Positions 42,198 through 50,058 of a stretch of 64,000 bases of DNA are shown one piece after another. The DNA lies in assembly GCF_030687715.1 (NCBI RefSeq), contig NZ_CP117445.1, positions 1,050,501 to 1,114,500 on the forward strand, in the 5' to 3' direction. The position numbers and the translations under genes are program-made. Within the stretch, counting starts at the first letter, position 1, and each line of letters begins with the position of its first letter. Below the pieces are notes generated by a model. That model was given only the letters and a program-made list of their open reading frames with translations, searched no databases and was not told where the DNA came from. Source of the DNA: Pseudomonas sp. FP2196. Lineage in GTDB: Bacteria > Pseudomonadota > Gammaproteobacteria > Pseudomonadales > Pseudomonadaceae.

Positions 42198-44390
42198 ATG
42201 ACTCCCTTGCCCGCACCTCTGCGCTGGCTCTACTCCCTGGAATGGCGTCGGGGCTTCTTCGACTGGGCACGCAGTGACGGCGTGACCTGGGTCTATATCT
42301 TCAAGGTGTTGATCGCTGCGTTCCTCACGCTGTGGCTGGCGATGCGTCTGGAATTGCCGCAGCCGCGCACGGCGATGATCACCGTGTTCATCGTCATGCA
42401 GCCGCAAAGCGGTCAGGTGTTCGCCAAGAGTTTCTATCGCTTTCTCGGCACGCTGGCCGGGTCGGCGATGATGGTCACGCTGATTTCGCTATTCGCGCAA
42501 AACACCGAGCTGTTCCTCGGCTCGTTGGCGATCTGGGTCGGCATCTGCTCGGCTGGCGCGGCGCGTTGCCGTAACTTCCGCGCCTACGGTTTTGTGCTGG
42601 CCGGTTACACCGCCGCGATGGTCGGTTTGCCGGCGCTGGCCCACCCGGACGGTGCTTTCATGGCGGCGGTGTGGCGCGTGCTGGAGATCTCGCTGGGGAT
42701 TCTCTGCGCCACCGTAATCAGCGCCGCGATCTTGCCGCAAACCGCCAGCGCAGCGATGCGCAACGCCTTGTACCAGCGCTTCGGCGTGTTCGCGATGTTC
42801 GTCACCGATGGCTTGCGCGGACGCAGCAAAACCGAATCTTTTGAAGCGAGCAACGTGCGTTTCATCGCCGAGGCGGTGGGGCTGGAAGGGCTGCGCAGCG
42901 TGACTGTGTTCGAAGACCCGCACATGCGTCGGCGCAATGGTCGACTGAGCCGTTTGAACAGCGAGTTCATGGGCATCACCACGCGCTTCAATGCCTTGCA
43001 TCAGTTGCTGGAACGCTTGCGCGGCAATGGTGAAGAACACGTTGTGGCGGCGATCAGACCGGGTCTGCAGGATCTGGCCGAAGTCCTCGACGGTTTCAGC
43101 GGCCGGGCACTGACCAGCCCCGATGCTGCACGGCTGGCGACGGCGCTGGCGACCTACAAGGAAGGCTTGCCGGCGCGGGTGCGCAGCCTGCGCGCAATCT
43201 TTCAGGAGAGCGAGCCGAGCGACGCCGAGCAACTGGATTTCCACACCGCGTATGAATTGCTCTATCGCTTCGTCGACGATCTGCACGGTTACGCGCAAAC
43301 CCATGCGTCCCTGGCCGATCACCGCCACGAACGTGAGCGCTGGGACGAGCCGTTCACCCCGCAAACCAACTGGTGGGCGGCGGCCGCGTCGGGGATTCGC
43401 GCCTCGTTCATTCTGATCGTGCTGGGCAGCTATTGGGTCGCCACCGCGTGGCCGAGTGGCGCGACAATGACCCTGATCGCCGCCGCCACCGTGGGCCTGT
43501 CCGCTGCCACGCCGAACCCGAAACGCATGGCCTTTCAGATGGCTTGCGGCACTTTCCTTGGTGCGCTGATCGGCTTCGTCGAGATGTTTTTCATCTTTCC
43601 GTGGATCGACGGTTTCCCACTGCTGTGCGTGATGCTCGCGCCGGTGATCGTGCTCGGTTCGTTCCTTGCCTCTCGGCCGCAATACGCAGGTGTCGGTCTC
43701 GGCTTGCTGATCTTCTTCAGCACCGGTTCGGTGCCGGACAACCTGACGATCTACAACCCCTACACCTTTATCAACGACTACATCGCCATGGTCATGGGCA
43801 TGCTGGTGTGCGCGGCGGCGGGCGCGATTATTTTGCCGCCCAACAGTCGCTGGTTGTGGCGCCGCCTGGAGCAGGATCTGCGTGGCCAAGTGGTCTATGC
43901 GATCAGTGGCAAACTCAAGGGCCTGGCGTCGAGTTTCGAGAGCCGCACCCGCGACTTGCTGCATCAGGCCTACGGTCTGGCGGCCGGTGAGCCGAAGGTG
44001 CAGAAGAACCTGCTGCGCTGGATGTTCGTGGTGCTGGAAGTCGGCCACGCGATCATCGAATTGCGCAAGGAACAGGCGATTCTGCCGGTGCACCCGGCAT
44101 ACGCCGAATCGCAGCCGTGGCGGCAGGCGATCCGTGTGATGGGCCGGGCGTTGGTGCGGCTTTTTCTGCAACCGAACTCAAGCAATCTGGAGCGCGCGCT
44201 GGTGGCGGTCGATCATGCGATCAGCCGTGTCGCCGCCACTGACGAACCGTTCGCGCCGCACTTCGACACCTCCGCCCTGCGCCGGGTGAAGAGCTATCTG
44301 CACTTCATCCGCACCTCGTTGCTTGACCCGCAATCACCGCTGGCCGCTTTTGCTCCCGCCAGGCCTGAAGGACTTGCCCATGCCTCGTGA
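42198..44390 (+). CDS. FUSC-family (AaeB-like) inner-membrane aromatic acid exporter
   Basis: 730 aa. Two FUSC modules: helices at the N-terminus (VLIAAFLTLWLAMRLELPQPRTAMITVFIVMQPQSGQVFAKS, then FRAYGFVLAGYTAAMVGLP) and a second set after residue 395 (SGIRASFILIVLGSYWVATAWPSGATMTLIAAATVGLSAATPNPKR). A cytoplasmic helical domain lies between and at the C-terminus. AaeB-type pumps export p-hydroxybenzoate and related aromatic acids. The last codons overlap the DUF1656 gene by 11 bases. Confidence 0.9.
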   Translation: MTPLPAPLRWLYSLEWRRGFFDWARSDGVTWVYIFKVLIAAFLTLWLAMRLELPQPRTAMITVFIVMQPQSGQVFAKSFYRFLGTLAGSAMMVTLISLFAQNTELFLGSLAIWVGICSAGAARCRNFRAYGFVLAGYTAAMVGLPALAHPDGAFMAAVWRVLEISLGILCATVISAAILPQTASAAMRNALYQRFGVFAMFVTDGLRGRSKTESFEASNVRFIAEAVGLEGLRSVTVFEDPHMRRRNGRLSRLNSEFMGITTRFNALHQLLERLRGNGEEHVVAAIRPGLQDLAEVLDGFSGRALTSPDAARLATALATYKEGLPARVRSLRAIFQESEPSDAEQLDFHTAYELLYRFVDDLHGYAQTHASLADHRHERERWDEPFTPQTNWWAAAASGIRASFILIVLGSYWVATAWPSGATMTLIAAATVGLSAATPNPKRMAFQMACGTFLGALIGFVEMFFIFPWIDGFPLLCVMLAPVIVLGSFLASRPQYAGVGLGLLIFFSTGSVPDNLTIYNPYTFINDYIAMVMGMLVCAAAGAIILPPNSRWLWRRLEQDLRGQVVYAISGKLKGLASSFESRTRDLLHQAYGLAAGEPKVQKNLLRWMFVVLEVGHAIIELRKEQAILPVHPAYAESQPWRQAIRVMGRALVRLFLQPNSSNLERALVAVDHAISRVAATDEPFAPHFDTSALRRVKSYLHFIRTSLLDPQSPLAAFAPARPEGLAHAS

Positions 44391-44580
44391 AATCGCCTTC
44401 CACGGCGTGTACATGCCGACCATGACCCTGATGTTTTTCATCGCTGCCGCATTGGCCTGGGCGGTGGATCGGTTCTTGTCGGGCTTCGATCTGTACCGCT
44501 TCTTCTGGCACCCGGCGCTGCTGCGCCTGAGCCTGTTTACCTGTCTGTTCGGCGCGATGGCGCTGACGGTTTACCGTTGA
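44380..44580 (+). CDS. DUF1656 (AaeX-like) small membrane protein
   Basis: 66 aa. MPREIAFHGVYMPTMTLMFF with two hydrophobic helices (TMTLMFFIAAALAWAVDRFL; ALLRLSLFTCLFGAMALTVY) and FDLYRFFWHPALLR between them, the DUF1656/AaeX pattern. Overlaps the FUSC stop and precedes the HlyD gene by 25 bases, so it is an operon member. Its exact role in the pump is unknown. Confidence 0.9.
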   Translation: MPREIAFHGVYMPTMTLMFFIAAALAWAVDRFLSGFDLYRFFWHPALLRLSLFTCLFGAMALTVYR

Positions 44581-44605
44581 CTCTCTATCTCTGAAGAAGG
44601 CTCTG

Positions 44606-45472
44606 ATGAAAAAGTTTTTCAGCCTGCTCGCGACCCTGCTGGTGCTGGCCCTTGCGCTGTGGATTGGCCGGACCTTGTGGGTGCATTACATGAACACGCC
44701 GTGGACCCGCGACGGTCGGGTGCGTGCCGACATCATCAACGTCGCCGCCGACGTCACCGGTGAAGTGATAGACGTACCGGTGCGGGACAACCAATTGGTG
44801 AAGAAGGGCGATTTGCTCATGCAGATCGACCCCGAGCACTACCGCATCGCCGTGAAACAGGCGCAGTCGCTGGTCGCTTCGCGCAAGTCGACATGGGAGA
44901 TGCGCAAGGTCAACGCCCATCGCCGCGCCGATCTGGACAACCTGGTGATCTCCAAGGAAAACCGCGACGACGCCAGCAATATCGCCGAGGCGGCACTGGC
45001 CGACTACCAACACGCGCAGGCGCAACTGGAAGCCGCCGAACTCAACCTCAAACGCACCGAAGTGCGCGCGGCGGTGGACGGCTATGTGACCAACCTCAAC
45101 GTGCATCGCGGCGACTACGCGCGCATTGGTGAGGCGAAAATGGCCGTGGTCGACATGAATTCGTTCTGGGTTTACGGCTTCTTTGAAGAAACCAAACTGC
45201 CGCATGTGCGCGTGGGTGACAAGGCCGACATGCAGTTGATGAGCGGCGAAGTCTTGAAGGGCCACGTGGAAAGCATTTCACGCGGCATCTATGACCGCGA
45301 CAACCCGGAAAGCCGCGAGCTGATCGCCGATGTGAACCCGACTTTCAACTGGGTGCGATTGGCGCAGCGAGTGCCGGTGCGCATTCACATTGATGAAGTG
45401 CCGGAGGGTGTTTTGTTGGCGGCGGGGATTACTTGTACGGTGGTGGTGCGGCAGGCCGTTGTGGATAACTGA
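44606..45472 (+). CDS. HlyD-family periplasmic adaptor (AaeA-like)
   Basis: 288 aa membrane-fusion protein. One N-terminal membrane anchor (FFSLLATLLVLALALWIGRTLWV), a barrel-sandwich/lipoyl half (DGRVRADIINVAADVTGEVIDV and ... TEVRAAVDGYVTNLNVHRGDY), a short alpha hairpin, and a beta barrel (FWVYGFFEETKLPHVRVGDKAD). It joins the FUSC pump to the outer-membrane channel. Last gene of the operon; a REPIN follows. Confidence 0.91.
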   Translation: MKKFFSLLATLLVLALALWIGRTLWVHYMNTPWTRDGRVRADIINVAADVTGEVIDVPVRDNQLVKKGDLLMQIDPEHYRIAVKQAQSLVASRKSTWEMRKVNAHRRADLDNLVISKENRDDASNIAEAALADYQHAQAQLEAAELNLKRTEVRAAVDGYVTNLNVHRGDYARIGEAKMAVVDMNSFWVYGFFEETKLPHVRVGDKADMQLMSGEVLKGHVESISRGIYDRDNPESRELIADVNPTFNWVRLAQRVPVRIHIDEVPEGVLLAAGITCTVVVRQAVVDN

Positions 45473-45490
45473 CCGACCGCGTTGACTGAA

Positions 45491-45566
45491 TCGCGAGCAG
45501 GCTCACGCCTACACTGGATCTGTGTCACACCGAAGATCCGCTGTAGGCGTGAGCCTGCTCGCGACA
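45491..45566. repeat. REPIN after the efflux operon
   Basis: TCGCGAGCAGGCTCACGCCTACA and the inverse TGTAGGCGTGAGCCTGCTCGCGA, separated by about 30 bases; both arms share the same variant base (GCC), as expected for a unit that moved as a whole. Lies between convergent genes. Confidence 0.9.
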
Positions 45567-45601
45567 GGAGCCACTCGGTCTTTCGGCGAACTGCCGAACT
45601 G

Positions 45602-46000
45602 TCATTCGCTGCAAAACGTCTCCTGCAAATGCAGCCACAGCACCCGTCCGGCCGGGGCTTTTTCAAACACCACCGTCGACCGTCGATCCGTGTGCAACCC
45701 GCTCGCATCAGTCTGCTGCTCGCGATAACTCAGCGTCGCGCCGTGCGCATGCAACGCAATCGCGCGCAGCTCGCCGAGCTGGATTCTGAAGCCTTTCTTC
45801 TTCCCGCCCGTCGCTTGGAACAGCGCTCGCAAGGCCTCGAAATCCACAGCGCGGCCCAGCGGCGTGACCATGGAAAAGCGTGGCGAAAAATGTGTCAGTA
45901 ATTGCTCCAGTGCGGCGTTGTCTTGTTCCACGGAAAACCAGCTTTCGATGGCCTCGTGCGCCTGAATCACTTCGTCAAAATATTCTTTGTAGTCAGTCAT
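45602..46000 (-). CDS. NTF2-like (SnoaL/DUF4440-type) protein
   Basis: 132 aa soluble protein with an alpha-plus-beta cone pattern: DEVIQAHEAIESWFSVEQDNAALEQLLTHFSP, FSMVTPLGRAVDFEALRALF, RAIALHAHGATLSYREQQ, RRSTVVFEKAPAGRVLWLHLQETF. The start overlaps the MFS stop as ATGA, so the two are co-translated. Members of this fold serve as small enzymes or binding proteins; no catalytic residues can be named here. Confidence 0.8.
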   Translation of the reverse strand: MTDYKEYFDEVIQAHEAIESWFSVEQDNAALEQLLTHFSPRFSMVTPLGRAVDFEALRALFQATGGKKKGFRIQLGELRAIALHAHGATLSYREQQTDASGLHTDRRSTVVFEKAPAGRVLWLHLQETFCSE

Positions 46001-47367
46001 GAGGATTTTTCCTGAAGGGAAGCAGTGCTCAGCAGGGCGAGCACTTTCGTTGCATCGAAACGCAGCACGGCGACCATGGGCAACAGCGTCAGCAGCGCGG
46101 CGGCGAGAAAGCAGTATTGGAAACCGTTGGCGCCCACTGCGCCCAACAGCGAACTGAGTAGCGCCGCGCCGAGGCAGAAACCGAGCTGGCGATTGATGTT
46201 CCACAGGGCACTGGAGTGCCCCATCTTTTCCGGCGCCATGCCGACAAAGGCCAGGGTCTGCGCGGTGACGCTGCACAGGCTGCCGCCCAGTCCCATCAGG
46301 GCGTAGGCGACGATCAGCGGGGCGGCGGCGGGTTGTTCGATACGCATCAGCAGGACAATGCCCAGGCACTGCAAAAGCATGCCGGCGATCAACAATGGCT
46401 TGGGGCCGATACGGTTGAAATTGCGTTTGCCCAGCATGATCGCCACGCCCGAGGCTGCCGCCCAGGACAGCATCAGCGCCCCCGTTTTCGCTGCGCCGAA
46501 ACCGAGGTCGTGCAGGTACAACACGGCAATCATGTTGGTGCCGGTAAAGACGCCGGGCACAAACAGGTAGATCAGCATTGCCAGGCGCAGCGACGGACTC
46601 TTGATCAGTTGCAGGTCGAGCACCGCGCCGGGTTTGTGCCAGCCATCACGCAGGTAAAACCATAACGTCATGACGCCGAGCAACAGCACGCCACCTGCCA
46701 GATTTCGGGTCGCGGACGCACTCGCCAGACTCACGGCAATCAACAACAGACTCAAGGCGGACACGGCCAGCAGCAGGCCACGTATATCCAGGGTCGGACG
46801 TTCACGGCTGGCCCGATCCGCTTTCAACCAGAGCAGACCCAGTCCGAAAGCCAGCAGCGCCATGGGCATATTCAGGTAGAAAATCCAGCGCCACGACAGC
46901 GCTTCGACGATCAGGCCGCCCGCCGCTGGCGACAGGGCCGGCACCATCAGCGCCACCAGCAGCACCACGCCGGTGAGGTGCGCGCGTTGCGTTGCGGGGT
47001 ATTGCCGATAAGCCAAGGCCTGACCCACCGGCAGCAACAACCCGCCACCGAGCCCTTGCAGCAGGCGCCAGCCAATCAGGCTTTCAATCGACCCGGCCTG
47101 GCCGACCAGACCGGAGGCGATCCCGAATATCAGCAATGAACCGAGGATCAGACGGCGCTCGCCCAACCACGCTGCCAGCCACACGCTCATCGGAATGATC
47201 AGCGTCAGCCCGAGCATGTAGGCGTTGGTGATCCACGCCAATTGCGTCACCGATGCCTGCAATTCCCGGGCGATGTCCGGGTAGGCAATGCTGGCGGCGA
47301 ACATGTTCAGCAGGTCGAGGGCGAACCCGAACAGATACACCAGCGCGACTTTTGAGCGATAGGCCAT
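45997..47367 (-). CDS. MFS drug-efflux-type transporter (DHA family)
   Basis: 456 aa, about 13-14 hydrophobic segments. WRLLQGLGGGLLLPVGQALAYR carries the motif C-like glycine cluster of antiporters, and LSWRWIFYLNMPMALLAFGLGLLWL is the usual DHA2 segment after helix 5-6. Likely a proton-driven exporter; the substrate is unknown. A LysR regulator starts divergently about 110 bases away and probably controls it, with the NTF2-like gene coupled at the 3' end. Confidence 0.87.
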   Translation of the reverse strand: MAYRSKVALVYLFGFALDLLNMFAASIAYPDIARELQASVTQLAWITNAYMLGLTLIIPMSVWLAAWLGERRLILGSLLIFGIASGLVGQAGSIESLIGWRLLQGLGGGLLLPVGQALAYRQYPATQRAHLTGVVLLVALMVPALSPAAGGLIVEALSWRWIFYLNMPMALLAFGLGLLWLKADRASRERPTLDIRGLLLAVSALSLLLIAVSLASASATRNLAGGVLLLGVMTLWFYLRDGWHKPGAVLDLQLIKSPSLRLAMLIYLFVPGVFTGTNMIAVLYLHDLGFGAAKTGALMLSWAAASGVAIMLGKRNFNRIGPKPLLIAGMLLQCLGIVLLMRIEQPAAAPLIVAYALMGLGGSLCSVTAQTLAFVGMAPEKMGHSSALWNINRQLGFCLGAALLSSLLGAVGANGFQYCFLAAALLTLLPMVAVLRFDATKVLALLSTASLQEKSS

Positions 47368-47476
47368 GGCAGCTTCCCTGTAATGAGAGGTGCAGGGTAG
47401 GGCGCTTCAGGCGTTAGGGAAACGCTGGTTTGCCTGCTAGTTTGTCAAAATTATTTTGACGAGGGGCGTGTTGGAT

Positions 47477-48358
47477 ATGGTGAGCCTGGACCGTTTTGAC
47501 ACGTTCAAAGCCGTGGTAGAGGCCGGTTCGTTGACCGCGGCCGCCGAGACCTTGGGTCAGACCCGCGCGGTCGTGAGCTTCAATCTCAAGCGCCTGGAGG
47601 AGGAACTGGGCGTGACCTTGCTCACCCGCAACACTCGACAACTGGCCCTGACCGATGCCGGAGAGCGATTTTATCGGCGCTGTTTGCGCACCCTCGACGA
47701 AGCGCGGCTGGCGATTGAGGAAGCCCGTTCGGAGCATTCGCAACTCAAGGGCACGCTGCGCATCACCACCACCGTGGAATTTGCCCTGGCCCAGGTGGTG
47801 CCGGCGCTGGAGGTGTTTCGCCAGCATCAGCCGCAATTGAATATCCACTTGTCGACGTCCTCGACCCATGCCGATCTGATCTCCGAACGCTTTGACTTGG
47901 CGATCCGCCTGGGTCGCATGCACGACTCCAATCTGCGCGCGGTGCAGTTGTCGACGTTCGAGGTGTTTGCGGTGGCTGCGCCGCAACTGGTCGCGCGTTT
48001 TGCTCCGGTTGCCACACTGGCAACGCTGGAATCGATGCCGACGCTGGGGCATGGGCGAGTGCCGGAAATGACGGTCACCGACCCGGCCGGCACGGAGCAT
48101 GTCTACCAGCCAAAACCGGGAACCACCGCCATCGTCGCCGACAATTCGGCGACGCTGCGGGCGTTTGCGTTGACCGGGCAAGGGGTGGCGATATTGCCGC
48201 AGTGGCTGATCCAGGACGATCTGGATAGTGGGCGGTTGCAGCGTTTGCTGCCCGATTACCGCTTCGCTGAGCAAGGGGTGTATGCGCTGTATCCGGATAC
48301 CCGGCATCTGCCACTGAAAGTGCGGGCGTTTATTGATTTCATGAAAGGCTGGGGATGA
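47477..48358 (+). CDS. LysR-family regulator, divergent from MFS exporter
   Basis: 293 aa. HTH FDTFKAVVEAGSLTAAAETLGQTRAVVSFNLKRLEEELG with wing VTLLTRNTRQLALTDAG, then the effector domain (GTLRITTTVEFALAQVVPAL ... FALTGQGVAILPQWLIQDDL). ATG 47477 is preferred over the TTG at 47456 because GAGGGG lies ten bases upstream of it. Probable regulator of the adjacent exporter. Confidence 0.87.
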   Translation: MVSLDRFDTFKAVVEAGSLTAAAETLGQTRAVVSFNLKRLEEELGVTLLTRNTRQLALTDAGERFYRRCLRTLDEARLAIEEARSEHSQLKGTLRITTTVEFALAQVVPALEVFRQHQPQLNIHLSTSSTHADLISERFDLAIRLGRMHDSNLRAVQLSTFEVFAVAAPQLVARFAPVATLATLESMPTLGHGRVPEMTVTDPAGTEHVYQPKPGTTAIVADNSATLRAFALTGQGVAILPQWLIQDDLDSGRLQRLLPDYRFAEQGVYALYPDTRHLPLKVRAFIDFMKGWG

Positions 48359-48377
48359 GTGTTGGCTGATCAGGCCT

Positions 48378-48455
48378 CTTCGCGAGCAGGCTCGCTCCCA
48401 CAGGAGATATCTGCAATGACAGGGAACCCCAGTGGGAGCGAACCTGCTCGCGAAA
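48378..48455. repeat. REPIN, GGGAGCGAGCCTGCTCGCGA type
   Basis: TTCGCGAGCAGGCTCGCTCCCAC and inverse GTGGGAGCGAACCTGCTCGCGAA about 30 bases apart, one base degenerate. Lies between the convergent LysR and short-chain dehydrogenase genes. Confidence 0.9.
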
Positions 48456-48469
48456 GCGTCAACCCGGTC

Positions 48470-49294
48470 TCAGAGCTGCCCGCGCAAACCGAAACGCTTC
48501 ATCAACGTCGACTCCAGCAACCCCTTCGGCAACAAAGCAGCCAACAATGGCAACGCTCGGCTGCCATTGCCAATCCTGATCAGCCGTGGCGGCTTGTTCT
48601 GCTGCACAGCCCTCAGTAACGCTGCGGCAAATTCACTGGCCGGCGTCGGCTTGTCCTGCGACGCCTTGGCCCGCGCGCGGATCCCTTCTCGCAATGGAAA
48701 CCACGGCGATTGTTCATTGATCAACTGCTCAGCCTCATGCCCGGCATTCTTGGCGAAGCTCGATTGAATAGCGCCGGGCTGTACTTCCATCACGCGAATG
48801 CCGAACGGCGCCAGCTCCATGCGCAAGGCATCGCTCAACGCATGCACTGCCGCTTTCGAGGCGCAATAGGCACCGGCGAACGGTGTGACCAATACGCCGG
48901 AAACACTACCAATGTTCACGACCAAGCCCTTGGCCCGGCGCAACACCGGGAACAGCGCGCGGGTCACGCCGACAATCGAGAACACGTTGGTTTCGAACTG
49001 GCGCTGCATGGCTGACACGCCGCCGTCGAGCAGCGGGCCCATGGCGCCATACCCGGCGTTGTTGATCAGCACGTCGAGGCCGCCGTGTTGCTGGTTGATC
49101 CGCTCGGCGAGTTGTTCCAGCGCCGCGTTGTCATTGACGTCGAGTTGCACGGCGGTGAACCCGGCTGCCGCCAGCAATGCGACATCTTCAGGCTTGCGCG
49201 CACTGGCCCAGACGTCATAACCGGCAGTTTTGAATGCATCGGCGAGGGCGCGGCCGATGCCGCTGGAACAACCGGTGATCAACGCAACGGGCAT
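48470..49294 (-). CDS. Short-chain dehydrogenase/reductase
   Basis: 274 aa classical SDR. Cofactor motif TGCSSGIGRALAD at residues 7-19, NNAGYGAMG, structural NIGSVSGV with the catalytic Ser, and the active-site AYCASKAAV (Tyr and Lys four apart). Proline-Gly motif VQPGAIQSSF follows. The Asp at LDVNDNAA suggests ordinary adenosine binding. Substrate unknown. AAGGA lies seven bases before ATG 49294, better than the ATG at 49312. It follows the small membrane protein gene by 35 bases and may share its promoter. Confidence 0.88.
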   Translation of the reverse strand: MPVALITGCSSGIGRALADAFKTAGYDVWASARKPEDVALLAAAGFTAVQLDVNDNAALEQLAERINQQHGGLDVLINNAGYGAMGPLLDGGVSAMQRQFETNVFSIVGVTRALFPVLRRAKGLVVNIGSVSGVLVTPFAGAYCASKAAVHALSDALRMELAPFGIRVMEVQPGAIQSSFAKNAGHEAEQLINEQSPWFPLREGIRARAKASQDKPTPASEFAAALLRAVQQNKPPRLIRIGNGSRALPLLAALLPKGLLESTLMKRFGLRGQL

Positions 49295-49329
49295 GGCGCA
49301 TTCCTTGTGCAAAAAAGTGGGGAAGGGGA

Positions 49330-49803
49330 TCAGTCGGAGAAACTACCCTGCAATCGCTCGGCGCGAAACTCCAGAGTTTGCGGGCGATAGCCGGGGCGCA
49401 GCGGCGGCATCGGCAGGCAATCTTCCCAACTGCCGCCGGCCTGCAATTCGCCGGGGCCACGGTAGCGTGGCGCGGAGTATTGGTTGTCGGCCAGATTCAC
49501 GGTGTCGCCCGGCGCATAGGCAGCAATACGCCAACGCAGTTCGGTCAGCGGCACACTGTTGCCGTTGTTCATTTTCAGTTGCAACGGGCGATCGGCGGGG
49601 CATTGTTCGGGGGCGTAGCTGATGCGCAGTTCAAGGCGCGCCAGTTGTTTGATCTCGCGGTTGTCCAGCCACACCACCCACATGGCCACCAGACCGAGGC
49701 CGATAGCTGCCGCCACCGAAACCGGCAAGGCCTTGGCCGGGTAGCGCAGCAACAGGATCAGCCAGGTGATGACCAGCAAAACGCCGATGAACATTTCGCG
49801 CAA
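49330..49803 (-). CDS. Uncharacterised two-helix membrane protein
   Basis: 157 aa. Two adjacent N-terminal membrane helices (MFIGVLLVITWLILLLRY; VSVAAAIGLGLVAMWVVWL), then a soluble domain of about 110 residues with beta-strand pattern (LARLELRISYAPEQCPADRPLQL; TELRWRIAAYAPGDTVNL; YRPQTLEFRAERLQGSF) and two Cys (EQCPAD, WEDCLP) that could form a disulfide in the periplasm. I do not recognise a named family. It precedes the SDR gene in the same direction. Confidence 0.75.
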   Translation of the reverse strand: MREMFIGVLLVITWLILLLRYPAKALPVSVAAAIGLGLVAMWVVWLDNREIKQLARLELRISYAPEQCPADRPLQLKMNNGNSVPLTELRWRIAAYAPGDTVNLADNQYSAPRYRGPGELQAGGSWEDCLPMPPLRPGYRPQTLEFRAERLQGSFSD

Positions 49804-49883
49804 CCTCGAGGAGATAGAGGGGCATCCTACCTAAGCGTAGGTGAGGTTGGCGATGGGCATCGGGACTTGCGGTGTCTGACCGG

Positions 49884-49959
49884 GCCTCTTCGCGAGCAGG
49901 CTCGCTCCCACAGGGGAATGCATTTCAAGTGTGGGAGCGAGCCCGCTCGCGAAGAGGCC
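49884..49959. repeat. REPIN downstream of the alginate operon
   Basis: CTCTTCGCGAGCAGGCTCGCTCCCACA and inverse TGTGGGAGCGAGCCCGCTCGCGAAGAG with about 20 bases between, nearly perfect. Lies between the small membrane protein promoter and the alginate terminator. Confidence 0.9.
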
Positions 49960-49983
49960 ATTGCCGGCGACACAGAATCCGGA

Positions 49984-50043
49984 CAAAAAAAGCCCCCGCC
50001 CAACCCGCTGCGGATAGGGGACGCAACGGGCTGGACGGGGGCT
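49984..50043 (-). terminator. Terminator of the alginate operon
   Basis: Long stepped stem: AGCCCCCG with CGGGGGCT outside, CCCG/CGGG and TGCG/CGCA further in, then seven T on the minus strand (49984-49990). It lies 15 bases after the algA stop. Confidence 0.9.
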
Positions 50044-50058
50044 TCTTTTAAGCGGACG

